DNA from: Phytoactinopolyspora halotolerans
GTDB taxonomy: Bacteria > Actinomycetota > Actinomycetes > Jiangellales > Jiangellaceae
DNA: 64,000 nucleotides
Direction of reading: 5' to 3'
Assembly: GCF_010550675.1 (NCBI RefSeq)
Contig: NZ_JAAGOA010000015.1
Coordinates: 62,001 to 126,000 of the forward strand
The notes beneath the pieces are model-generated. The model ran no database searches. It had not been told where the DNA came from and saw only the letters and a program-made list of their open reading frames with translations. The position numbers and the translations under genes were made by a program. This document shows, one piece after another, positions 27,099 to 35,301 of the stretch (position 1 is its first letter; each line of letters starts with the position of its first letter).

Positions 27099-29831
27099 GT
27101 GTTGCTCGGTCGATCGCATGAACAGGCTCTCGTTCGTGAGCTACTCGACAAGGTGCGCGCCGGTCGCGGTGGCGGCATGTGTGTGACGGGAGAGGCCGGA
27201 ATCGGTAAGAGCGCGCTGCTGCGAGACGCCGCCGATCACGCAGTCGGCATGCAGGTGCTGACCACCGATGGTGTTCCGCCGGAGTCTGACCTCGGCTACG
27301 CCACGTTGCACCGGTTGCTACTACCTGTCGCAGGCCGGCTCGACAAGCTACCGCCACACCAGGCTCGCGCTCTCGGCGTCGCCCTTGGCCGGTCCGATGG
27401 ACCAGCACCTGATCGGTTCCTCGTCGCCCTGGCCACCTTGTCATTACTATCGGAGGCCGCCGTCGACAGCCCTGTCCTCTGCCTGGTGGACGATGCGCAG
27501 TGGGCAGACAAGGCGAGTCTGAGCGCCTTGTCGTTTACCGTACGTCGGCTCCAGAACGAACCGATCGGTGTGTTGCTGGCCATGCGCTCAGGAGAAGGTG
27601 ACCACCAAGACTTCCAGGGTGCCGTCGAGCTACCACTGGCCGGCTTGGACCTTGACGCCGCAGCAGAACTGCTCGCCGAGCATGATCGTGGCCGCCTCAC
27701 CCAAGCCCAGCGTCGCAAGATTCTCGCGGTGGCGAACGGCAACCCGCTGGCCCTCCAAGAGCTTCCGCATGCCGTGCGACAAGTTGGGCTCAACGAGCCG
27801 ATTCCACTGACAGCACGGCTCCGAGACGCATTCCTGGCGCGAGCCCGCCAGCACGATGAGCACGCGCAGCGCCTGCTTCTCCTCCTCGCCGCCGACGGGT
27901 CCGGCCATCTCGAGACGATCTCCGCCGCGGCGGAGCAGCTGGGAATCAGAGCTAATGACGCCACGATCAGTCAGCTGAGCGACCTCGTGCACTACGACGC
28001 TGCACACATCCGGTTTCACCATCCGCTGATGCGTGCCGCGATCTATCACGCAGCACCCGCGTCCGAGCGCATCGCCGTACACCGCGCGCTCGCCATGGCA
28101 CTGCGCGACCATCAGAGCGAGCTCCACCGCTATGCGTGGCACCTGGGACAGGCTGCCCACGGCCGGAATGAGGCGGCCGCACGCGAGCTGGAGCGCTCCG
28201 CGTCGCAGGCCGTGCAGCGCGGTGGACAGGCAGCCAGCGCTGCCGCCTTAGCACGAGCAGCCGAACTCAGTGAGTCAGACCAGGAACGTGGTCGCCGCCT
28301 CCTGGATGCAGCGGTCGCGTACTGGCATGGCGGTGACATCGCGCAAGCCCGGGAGCTATTGAGCCAGGCAGAGGAACTCGACGAGCTGCCCGACGTCGCG
28401 CAGTTCGGGCGGGCAGAGTTGCGTGCGCTGTTGGAGTCCAGCGTCGGTTTCCCCGCTGACGCCCTCGATGTTCTGCGGCCCGTCATTCCCCACGCCCTCC
28501 GGCGCGACGTCCGCTGCGCATTGCCATTGCTGCTCCTCTACGGCGAAGTGGGATACCGGACGAACAGTCCTGACGTCTGGGCCCAGATCGGCGAATGGCT
28601 CGATTCAGTCGATCTCGGCGGCAACAGTGCCGAGGACGCCCTGCTCCGACTGTTGCGTGCAAGCATCCACGCACGCACGGCGCAGGACCCATACCTGCGT
28701 CCTGGTGATCTTGAGGCGATCGTCGACCTCAGCGACCCGATCAAGCTGACCAGAGCAGCCGGCATGAGCTGGGCACTGGGCGAGCACGGTCTGAGGGGTC
28801 GGCTGCTGCGGAAGGCGGTGAAGCGCGCCCGTGCAGTCGGTGCCGCCGGCACGCTGGCCTGGTCACTGGAGTTCGTGGTCTTGGATGAACTGGCGAACGG
28901 TCGATTCACCATCGCCGAGGCGTTCGCTGAGGAAGGCTTCCGCCTCGCGACCGAGACCGGGCAGGAGAACACAGCGTGCCGGCACCGGACGATGCTTGCG
29001 TGGCTGGGTGTCCTGCAGGGCCAGGACACAGCACGCAAGCTGGCGGAGGACGTTCTCGCCGAGGCCAGCCGGCGACGGCTGGCCGACAGCCTTGGTTACG
29101 CACATCTGAGTCTTGGCCACCTCGAACTGGTCGGCGGCAACAACAATGAAGCCGTCCGGCACTACGAGACGATGCAATCGCGCGGCCTGTCGCCCGTGCA
29201 GTCGGGGCTGGCCATGCACAGCGTGCCTGAACTCATCGAAGCGCTCGCCCGATCCGATCAGACTGAGCGAGCATCCGAGTACTTGCAGCGATTCGAGGAT
29301 TGGACCATGCGGATCTCCTCGCCGTTTCTGCAGGCCATGACCGCCCGATGCCGCGCTCTCGTGGCATCCGGCGTCGACGTGGACGGCGAGTTCGAACATG
29401 CACTGAGAATGATGGACGAGTCCGCCACACCTTTCGAGCTGGCCAGGACCGAACTGCTTTTCGGCGAGCACCTGCGGCGAGAACGGCGGCGGGCCGAAGC
29501 CCAAACCCATCTGAAGGCCGCATTGGACACATTCCGTCGGCTCGGTGCGTCGTCGTGGGCCGATCGTGCGCGAAATGAGCTGCGCGCAGCCGGCGGTTCC
29601 GGCCCTCGACGCCGACCGTCTCTCATGGCGACACTTACTCCCCAGGAACGCCGGATCGCGCTCGCCGTCAGCGAGGGCTCAACCAACCGTGAGGTCGCCG
29701 CGCAGCTGTTCCTCAGCCCGCGGACGGTCGATTACCACCTACGCAAGATCTTCCAGAAGACCGGCATCAGCTCCCGCACCGAACTCGTTCGGCTTGCACT
29801 CACCGACCACGACCAATCCGACGACGCTTAG
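27099..29831 (+). CDS. Large ATP-binding LuxR-family (LAL) regulator
   Basis: 910 residues. N-terminal AAA/STAND ATPase with Walker A TGEAGIGKSALL (about 30-41) and Walker B VLCLVDDAQWAD (about 125-137), a long helical TPR-like middle, and a C-terminal LuxR HTH (about 845-905, LTPQERRIALAVSEGSTNREVAAQLFLS, then SSRTELVRLAL). LAL proteins such as MalT are ATP-dependent activators responding to small ligands. The start is GTG 27099. Its GC content looks lower than that of the housekeeping genes, agreeing with acquisition. The divergent DHFR/GNAT/DUF1772/esterase/hydrolase genes are the likely targets. Confidence 0.92.
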   Translation: MLLGRSHEQALVRELLDKVRAGRGGGMCVTGEAGIGKSALLRDAADHAVGMQVLTTDGVPPESDLGYATLHRLLLPVAGRLDKLPPHQARALGVALGRSDGPAPDRFLVALATLSLLSEAAVDSPVLCLVDDAQWADKASLSALSFTVRRLQNEPIGVLLAMRSGEGDHQDFQGAVELPLAGLDLDAAAELLAEHDRGRLTQAQRRKILAVANGNPLALQELPHAVRQVGLNEPIPLTARLRDAFLARARQHDEHAQRLLLLLAADGSGHLETISAAAEQLGIRANDATISQLSDLVHYDAAHIRFHHPLMRAAIYHAAPASERIAVHRALAMALRDHQSELHRYAWHLGQAAHGRNEAAARELERSASQAVQRGGQAASAAALARAAELSESDQERGRRLLDAAVAYWHGGDIAQARELLSQAEELDELPDVAQFGRAELRALLESSVGFPADALDVLRPVIPHALRRDVRCALPLLLLYGEVGYRTNSPDVWAQIGEWLDSVDLGGNSAEDALLRLLRASIHARTAQDPYLRPGDLEAIVDLSDPIKLTRAAGMSWALGEHGLRGRLLRKAVKRARAVGAAGTLAWSLEFVVLDELANGRFTIAEAFAEEGFRLATETGQENTACRHRTMLAWLGVLQGQDTARKLAEDVLAEASRRRLADSLGYAHLSLGHLELVGGNNNEAVRHYETMQSRGLSPVQSGLAMHSVPELIEALARSDQTERASEYLQRFEDWTMRISSPFLQAMTARCRALVASGVDVDGEFEHALRMMDESATPFELARTELLFGEHLRRERRRAEAQTHLKAALDTFRRLGASSWADRARNELRAAGGSGPRRRPSLMATLTPQERRIALAVSEGSTNREVAAQLFLSPRTVDYHLRKIFQKTGISSRTELVRLALTDHDQSDDA

Positions 29832-30109
29832 GCGCTGAGCGTAGAGATATCCCACGTCGCGTCCGTCGGCGAGAGCGTCGGCGAGCCTGGTCCGTTCGGT
29901 CAGGTCCGGGGGTGGAACCCGGCGCGGACTTCGCGGGGTGTAATGCGCCGTGCACCATTGACAGGCCTGTCGAGGCGTTGTTGCATGTGGGTTGGGATCA
30001 TCGTTCCGCACGGCCGTTCGTGATGCGCGCCGGCGGGGACTGTGGTAACGATTGGTCTTCACCGGTAGCCGCTCAGGTGCGCTGCCGGCACGACGAGAGG
30101 GGGTGACTC
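29832..30109 (+). promoter_or_regulatory. Leader region of the small signal-peptide gene
   Basis: 278 bp without a recognisable gene. A TTGACA hexamer at 29958-29963 overlaps the perfect palindrome GACAGGCCTGTC (29960-29971), which could be a -35 box with an operator. A -10 at the right distance is weak (TTGCAT). AGAGGGGG just before 30110 serves the small gene. Confidence 0.35.
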
Positions 30110-30211
30110 ATGCGACGTGCACTCGCCGTCGCGGCCACACTGATGGCCGCGCTCACCGTCGGGCTGTTGGCTGCACCGGCTGCTTCCGCGTGGCCCGGAA
30201 TGTGCTGCTGA
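30110..30211 (+). CDS. 33-residue secreted micropeptide: signal peptide plus WPGMCC
   Basis: A gene too short for usual callers. ATG 30110 has AGAGGGGG 7 bases upstream. The product is MRRALAVAATL, continuing with a hydrophobic stretch (MAALTVGLLAA) and PAASA, a textbook signal peptidase I site, then WPGMCC and a stop. Cleavage after ASA would release a hexapeptide WPGMCC with two adjacent Cys. It could be a peptide signal, a redox or metal-binding peptide, or the start of a secreted protein cut short by mutation. It lies convergent to the XRE-cupin gene, whose stop is 7 bp away. Confidence 0.6.
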   Translation: MRRALAVAATLMAALTVGLLAAPAASAWPGMCC

Positions 30212-30217
30212 CCGCGG

Positions 30218-30811
30218 TCAGGTCACGCTGCGCCGACCTGGTGCGCGCGGCTTGGCCCTGACATGCATCCGCTCACCTTGCTGACCGAACAGGCTCAGAA
30301 TCTCCACCGGGCCGGCGCCCGTGCTGCCGAACCAGTGCGGGACGCGCGTGTCGAACTCGGCCGCCTCGCCTGCGCCCATGATCAGGTCATGCTCCGCCAA
30401 GCGCAGGCGTAACCGGCCCGACAGGACATACATCCACTCGTACCCATCGTGCACGCGGAGATCCGGCTCGCTCTGCCCCGGCGGAATCGTGATCTTGTAT
30501 GCCTGCACCGCCGCCGGCTGTCGGGTGAGCGGAAGGATGGTGCGCCCGTCAGTGTTCCGGGGCCGCGGCCGGATGCGCGGGTCCTCCCCCCGCGGCGCCG
30601 CGATCAACTCATCCAGCGGAACCTGGTGCGCCATCGAGATCGGGAGCAGCAGCTCCAGGCTCGGCCGTCGCTGCCCGGACTCCAGTCGTGACAGCGTGCT
30701 CTTGGAGATCCCAGTTCGTTCGGCGAGTTCCGCCAGAGTCACGCCGCGCTGCGTACGCAGACGCTTCAGGCGCGGCCCCACGTCAGCCAGCACGCTGGCG
30801 ATGGCAGGCAT
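30218..30811 (-). CDS. XRE-cupin transcriptional regulator
   Basis: 197 residues from the ATG at 30811. N-terminal HTH (about 14-68, LKRLRTQRGVTLAELAERTGISKSTLSRLE) and C-terminal cupin (about 105-180, EPDLRVHDGYEWMYVLSGRLRL, then FDTRVPHWFGS) with metal-ligand His/Glu residues. Such regulators sense small molecules or redox state. Divergent from the flavoprotein at 30914 across 102 bp, it probably controls that gene. Confidence 0.9.
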   Translation of the reverse strand: MPAIASVLADVGPRLKRLRTQRGVTLAELAERTGISKSTLSRLESGQRRPSLELLLPISMAHQVPLDELIAAPRGEDPRIRPRPRNTDGRTILPLTRQPAAVQAYKITIPPGQSEPDLRVHDGYEWMYVLSGRLRLRLAEHDLIMGAGEAAEFDTRVPHWFGSTGAGPVEILSLFGQQGERMHVRAKPRAPGRRSVT

Positions 30812-30913
30812 CTGATCCACCCGTACATTCCATCGCAGCTGTCCCGGAAACAGCAACACAAGTTGTCGGCTCAGCATCCGCCGGAGCAGGGTCGGCCACG
30901 GAGGTGGTTCCCG

Positions 30914-31879
30914 ATGAACGCGATGGACTATGACGTGACCGTGATCGGCGGCGGAGCAGCGGGGTTGAACGCCGCGCTGGTGCTGGCCCGGGCACAACGC
31001 GCGGTGGCAGTGGTGGATGCGGGCGAGCCGCGCAACGCTCCGGCCGAGCACATGCACGGTTTCCTGTCCCGGGACGGATCGTCGCCGTCCGACATGCTCA
31101 GCATCGGCCGGGAGGAGGTGCACCGCTACGGCGGGCGGATCCTCGCCGACCAGGTCCGCGACATCGAAAGGTCCGGGGACGGACGGTTCGCCGTGCGGTT
31201 GGCTACGGACAGCGTGCTGCATGCGCGCGCCGTTCTGGTCGCCACAGGGCTACGAGACGAGCTGCCTGAGATCCCTGGAGTGCGGGAGCGATGGGGATCC
31301 GATGTGCTGCACTGCCCGTACTGTCACGGTTACGAAGTGCGCGACACGGCGCTCGGCGTGCTGGGCGGTGACGTCCGGGAGTTCTCCCTGCATCAAGCCT
31401 TCCTGCTCCGGCGGTTCTCCACCGACGTGACGTTCTTCCCGCATCGCATCGAGCTCAGCGACGACGAGCGCACGCGACTCATCGCCAACGATGTGCGGAT
31501 CGCCGACGGCGTCGTGACCGGCCTGGTGGTGCAGGACGGCCGGCTGCGCGGCGTGGAGGTCGACGGCTGCCGTACCGTACCGCGGGCTGCGGTCTTCGTC
31601 GCTCCCCGTTTCATCCCCAATGACGTGTTGCTGACCGGCTTGGGCTGCGCCGTCGGAGAGAACGGCTGGGTGGTCACCGATCCCGGCGGCCGGACGAGTG
31701 TGCCCGGGGTCTGGGCGGCAGGAAACGTCGTCGACCCACGCGCCCAGGTCGTCACCGCTGCCGGTGCCGGCTCAGCGGCCGCGATCGCGCTCAACGGCTA
31801 CCTGCTGGAGCAGGACGTCCAGCGGGCGACCGCCAGACATCAGAACCGCACCGGCGGGGTCGGCGCCGTACCCGGCTGA
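30914..31879 (+). CDS. Thioredoxin-reductase-like NAD(P)/FAD oxidoreductase
   Basis: 321 residues from the ATG at 30914 (GGAGG at 30900-30904). FAD-binding GGGAAG (12-17), redox CPYC (134-137) followed by HGYE as in the TrxB/HcpA-like family, a short NADPH domain (GVLGGDVREF in place of the usual GxGxxA), and the FAD closing motif GVWAAGNVVD. The degraded NADPH motif suggests a ferredoxin-dependent or atypical electron donor, as in gliotoxin/holomycin-type dithiol oxidases, which share CPYCHG. No thioredoxin gene is adjacent. Confidence 0.88.
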   Translation: MNAMDYDVTVIGGGAAGLNAALVLARAQRAVAVVDAGEPRNAPAEHMHGFLSRDGSSPSDMLSIGREEVHRYGGRILADQVRDIERSGDGRFAVRLATDSVLHARAVLVATGLRDELPEIPGVRERWGSDVLHCPYCHGYEVRDTALGVLGGDVREFSLHQAFLLRRFSTDVTFFPHRIELSDDERTRLIANDVRIADGVVTGLVVQDGRLRGVEVDGCRTVPRAAVFVAPRFIPNDVLLTGLGCAVGENGWVVTDPGGRTSVPGVWAAGNVVDPRAQVVTAAGAGSAAAIALNGYLLEQDVQRATARHQNRTGGVGAVPG

Positions 31880-31998
31880 TCGCGTGCCAGGCAGAGATTT
31901 GGCAACGACTTGGTTCCAGGGATTGCGCTGGGACTACGCCAGGGCGCATCCTCGTAACAGCGGTGCGGCTCACGCCCTACCCACCCCGCACCGTGGAT

Positions 31999-32030
31999 AC
32001 CGCCTCGCCCGCCTTTGCGAGCGAGGCGGT
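31999..32030. terminator. Hairpin between convergent trxB-like and btuD genes
   Basis: Perfect 10-bp stem ACCGCCTCGC (31999-32008) and GCGAGGCGGT (32021-32030) with a 12-nt loop. It sits between two convergent genes 159 bp apart, so it may end both transcripts; T-runs are weak. Confidence 0.55.
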
Positions 32031-32037
32031 TCCGTGT

Positions 32038-32862
32038 CTAGGCCACTCCGGCCCGGCCGTCGTGGATCTTCCCGTCGGACTGCGAACGCGCCTCGCGCAA
32101 CGGCACCACCACGACGCCGCCCTGCGGGTCGGCGAGAATCCGCACGCGAGCACCGTAATGCGCGCCGAGCAGCTCCTCGGTGAGTACGTCGTGCGCGGCA
32201 CCCTGGGCCGCGACACGACCGCCCGCGAGCAGAACCAGGTGGTCGGCGAATTGGCCCGCCATCGTCAGATCATGCAGCGCGCTGACCACGGTCAGGCCGC
32301 GTTCCCCGCGCAACTCGTCGACCAGCTCCAGCACCTGTTGCGCGTGCCCGAGATCAAGCGAGCTGGTCGGCTCGTCGAGTAACAGCAGCGGCGCCTGCTG
32401 CGCCAGGGCACGGGCGAGCACGGCGCGTTGGAACTCGCCACCGGACAACGACGTGACCGCGCGGTATGCGAGGGCGCTCAACTCCAACGTCTCCAGCAAC
32501 TCACCGACGACCGTGAGGTCTTCCGCGGATTCCACGCCCAGATAGGACACGTACGGAGTCCGGCCGAGCAGAACGTAGTCGAGCACCGTCATCCCGGCCG
32601 GCCGTGCCGGCTCCTGCGGGACGACGGCCACCGTCCGGGCACGTCCCCGCGACCGCATCCCACGTAGCTGTGTGCCGGCGAACTCGATATCGCCGTCGTA
32701 GTCCACCGAACCCGCCACGGCGCGCAGCAGCGTCGACTTCCCGCCACCGTTCGGGCCGACCAGCGTCATCCAGCTGCCCGCCGGGATGGACAGGGAGACG
32801 TCGTCGACCACCCGGTTCTCCAGCAGCGAGACGCCGACCTGATGAAGATGGAGTCCGCTCAC
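32038..32862 (-). CDS. btuD: Corrinoid (B12) ABC importer ATPase
   Basis: 274 residues from the GTG at 32862. Walker A GPNGGGKSTLLR, Q-loop VVPQEP, signature SLSGGEFQRAVLARAL, Walker B LLLLDEPTSSLD, switch His SALHDL; this is the FecE/BtuD class. The start overlaps the permease stop (GTGA); GTG 32865 is also possible. It is last in the unit led by a cobalamin riboswitch, which decides for corrinoids over ferric siderophores. Confidence 0.85.
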   Translation of the reverse strand: MSGLHLHQVGVSLLENRVVDDVSLSIPAGSWMTLVGPNGGGKSTLLRAVAGSVDYDGDIEFAGTQLRGMRSRGRARTVAVVPQEPARPAGMTVLDYVLLGRTPYVSYLGVESAEDLTVVGELLETLELSALAYRAVTSLSGGEFQRAVLARALAQQAPLLLLDEPTSSLDLGHAQQVLELVDELRGERGLTVVSALHDLTMAGQFADHLVLLAGGRVAAQGAAHDVLTEELLGAHYGARVRILADPQGGVVVVPLREARSQSDGKIHDGRAGVA

Positions 32863-33926
32863 CACACCCTCCGCGAGGTCCGCAAGACGAGCGTGAAGAA
32901 CGGCGCGCCGATGAACGCCGTCACCACACCGACCGGAAGTTCGCCCGGCGAGATCAGCGTCCGCGCCGCGAGATCGGCGCTGACCAGGAATGCCGCACCG
33001 AACACCGCGGAGAGCGGCAGCACGATCCGATACGAGGTACCGGCCAGCATCCGCACGATGTGCGGCACGACGATCCCCACGAACCCGATCAGGCCGCTCA
33101 CCGCAACCGCGGCCGCGGTGCCGAGCGTCGCGGCCAGCACCACGAAGAGCCGCACCCGTCCGGCCGGCACCCCGAGTGTGCCCGCCTCGTCCTGGCCGAC
33201 GCTGAGGACGTCCAGCAGGCGACGATGGGCGAGCAGTACCACCGTCGAGACGGCGATGTACGGGAGCACCGTGAGCACCTCGCCCCATCCGGCGGTGAGC
33301 AGCCGGCCCAGTATCCAGCCGTACACCTCGCGCAGCGATTCCACATTGCGCTGGTTGATGTAGGTCTGCAGCGCCGTGAGGAAGGCGGCCACCGCGACCC
33401 CGGCAAGGATCAGCGATGTCGTGCTGCGGCCGCCCACGCTCCGCCCGAGCGCGTAGGTCGCCGCCACCCCGGCGATGCCGCCGGCGAACGCCGCGAGCGG
33501 TACCAGCAGGCGACCGCCGCCGGAGACGATGGCGAACGTCGCGCCGAGCCCCGCCCCGGCGGCCACACCCAGCAGGTACGGATCGGCCAACGGATTGCGG
33601 AACACGCCCTGATACCCGGCCCCCGCCATCGCCAGCATCCCGCCGACCAGCATGCCGAGCACGATTCTCGGTGCGCGCAGCTTCCACAGCACGGCCGCTT
33701 CCCGCTCGTCCAGCCCGCCGTCGAGTTCCACCCCCGGAAGCTGATTCACCATCTCGACCAGTACCGAGCGCAGCGGCAGACCGGCCGGACCGGTCACCAT
33801 GGCCAACAGCACCACGAGTCCGAGCACGCCGGTGGCGAGCAGCAGCCACCGGCGCGGCAACCGTACCGGCCTCAGCCCTGGCTGAGGCTCCGGAGTGTCG
33901 ACGGAAGGGGTGACGACGGTTCTCAT
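32859..33926 (-). CDS. btuC: Corrinoid (B12) ABC importer permease, FecCD family
   Basis: 355 residues from the ATG at 33926, about ten membrane helices. Family motifs: RAPRIVLGMLVGGMLAMAGAGYQGVFRNPLADPYLLG region (about 84-120) and PHIVRMLAG with GVVTAFIGAPFF at the end. BtuC and FecCD permeases cannot be separated by motif; the riboswitch upstream supports B12. The start overlaps the binding-protein stop by 4 bp (ATGA). Confidence 0.88.
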   Translation of the reverse strand: MRTVVTPSVDTPEPQPGLRPVRLPRRWLLLATGVLGLVVLLAMVTGPAGLPLRSVLVEMVNQLPGVELDGGLDEREAAVLWKLRAPRIVLGMLVGGMLAMAGAGYQGVFRNPLADPYLLGVAAGAGLGATFAIVSGGGRLLVPLAAFAGGIAGVAATYALGRSVGGRSTTSLILAGVAVAAFLTALQTYINQRNVESLREVYGWILGRLLTAGWGEVLTVLPYIAVSTVVLLAHRRLLDVLSVGQDEAGTLGVPAGRVRLFVVLAATLGTAAAVAVSGLIGFVGIVVPHIVRMLAGTSYRIVLPLSAVFGAAFLVSADLAARTLISPGELPVGVVTAFIGAPFFTLVLRTSRRVW

Positions 33927-34879
33927 CCGACCGGTTCGAGCAACGCCACGCGCTGGTCCACCAGGAACCGGACGTAGTCGACCACGCGCGGCCCCCAGCG
34001 GCTCGCGATGTCGCTGTCGACCTCGAACACGCGGTCCTGCTGGACGGCGGTCAGCGCGTCCCACCCCGGGCGCGAGGCGATGTCCTGGACGGTGACGCCG
34101 CCCTCGGCACCGTCGGCGAAGAAGATCATGTCCGGGTCGGCGCTGACGATGAACTCGGGAGACAGCTGCGGGTAGTCGCCCCCGGAGCCGGGCGCGTCGT
34201 CGGCGATGTTGGTCATGCCGGCCAACGTGTACAGCTCCCCGACGAACGTCGAGCCGGTCACGGTGTAGAGGTTCGCATCCAGCTCGTGGAAGTACGTGGC
34301 CTCCTCGGCGTCGTCGGGCACCTCCGCGGTGATCTCCTCGATGTCGGAGCGCATCCCGGCTACCAGCTCAGCCGCCGGACCCACGTTGCCGGTGGCGACG
34401 CCGAGTTGCTCGATCTGGGCGTACGTATCCTCGAGCGACCTCGCCGGTGGCAAGATCAGGGTCGGCACCTCCAGCTCGGACAGTCCGGCAACGAGATCAC
34501 CCGGGTCGGCGGACGCCACCACCAGGTCGGGGTCGTACCCGACGATCGCCTCCACGTTCGGCTCGAAGCCGGACAGGTCCGTCGTCGGCGCGTCCTCCGG
34601 GTAATCCGAGTACTCGTCCGCGGCCACCACGGCATCACCCGCGTCGATGGCGAACAGCATCTCCGTCGCGGTCGGGGACAGCGACACGATCCGGTCCGGC
34701 TCCGCTGGGATCTCCACCGCGGTCTCGCCCTCCCCCACCGTCACCGGGAACGACGCCTCGTCCGCGGCAGGCGTCTCGCCGCCTGCGCCCGCGTCGTCCG
34801 ATGCTTCGTCGTCGCCACCGCACGCCACCAGCACCATCGGCACGGCCGCGAGCACGGCAAGCCGGGGGAAGTACTTCAT
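33923..34879 (-). CDS. btuF: Corrinoid-binding lipoprotein (BtuF-like)
   Basis: 318 residues. Lipobox LVACGGD (Cys20), acidic linker (21-42), then a class III binding-protein fold. RIVSLSPTATEMLFAIDAGDAVVAAD and SGFEPNVEAIVGYDPDLVVAS match BtuF/FhuD. It captures the ligand at the cell surface for BtuCD. First gene after the riboswitch, with AAGGAGG 6 bases before the ATG at 34879. Confidence 0.88.
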   Translation of the reverse strand: MKYFPRLAVLAAVPMVLVACGGDDEASDDAGAGGETPAADEASFPVTVGEGETAVEIPAEPDRIVSLSPTATEMLFAIDAGDAVVAADEYSDYPEDAPTTDLSGFEPNVEAIVGYDPDLVVASADPGDLVAGLSELEVPTLILPPARSLEDTYAQIEQLGVATGNVGPAAELVAGMRSDIEEITAEVPDDAEEATYFHELDANLYTVTGSTFVGELYTLAGMTNIADDAPGSGGDYPQLSPEFIVSADPDMIFFADGAEGGVTVQDIASRPGWDALTAVQQDRVFEVDSDIASRWGPRVVDYVRFLVDQRVALLEPVG

Positions 34880-34954
34880 CTCACGCCTCCTTCACCACGG
34901 CGAAAGGGCGCGTGGGCGATGTCCCGCCCCGCGAACCGCCCTTCAACCGAGGAC

Positions 34955-35095
34955 GAATCCGGGCCGCGAGGCTGGCGACCTGGCTCGTCCCACCGTCGGC
35001 GCGGCGGGCTTCACAGTTGCGGGACAGCGCCGGATTTGCGGACCGGCTTCGCAGACACTCGCGGCACCCGGGAGAAAACCCAGGCATCACCGATC
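34955..35095 (-). ncRNA. Cobalamin riboswitch
   Basis: Read on the minus strand, the leader of btuF contains the conserved core GCTGTCCCGCAACTGTGA (rc of 35011-35028), with the CCCGCAACTGTGA element of B12 riboswitches, and a B12 box GAGCCAGGTCGCCAGCC (rc of 34970-34986). A CAAATCCGGCGCTGTCC junction lies upstream, and about 75 nt of expression platform follow before the RBS. Known riboswitches of this class shut off import or synthesis genes when adenosylcobalamin is present. Ends are approximate. Confidence 0.88.
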
Positions 35096-35301
35096 CTACC
35101 GTGTCTTAACCGTTCCGCGGCGCGTCGGTGCTTGACAGAAAGGGCCGGAGACGGCCCCAACCAAACGATCCGGTCGCAAAGAGCCCCTATCGCGGGTAAC
35201 CTTGCTCGGGTTTGCAGGATCCCGTACACGCGCGTGATGCAGTGTCCGCTAGTCTCACGACTCGCGCGGGTCAGGATCCATACGGGGATGAGGAGAGTCG
35301 C

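Noticed and set aside
20781-30211. A defined genomic island with both attachment sites
   Set aside because: I could not find a second copy of the tRNA 3' end at the far side, so only the tRNA-proximal debris is claimed.
32038-34879. Ferric-siderophore importer annotation
   Set aside because: The gene family allows it, but the cobalamin riboswitch in the leader points to corrinoids.
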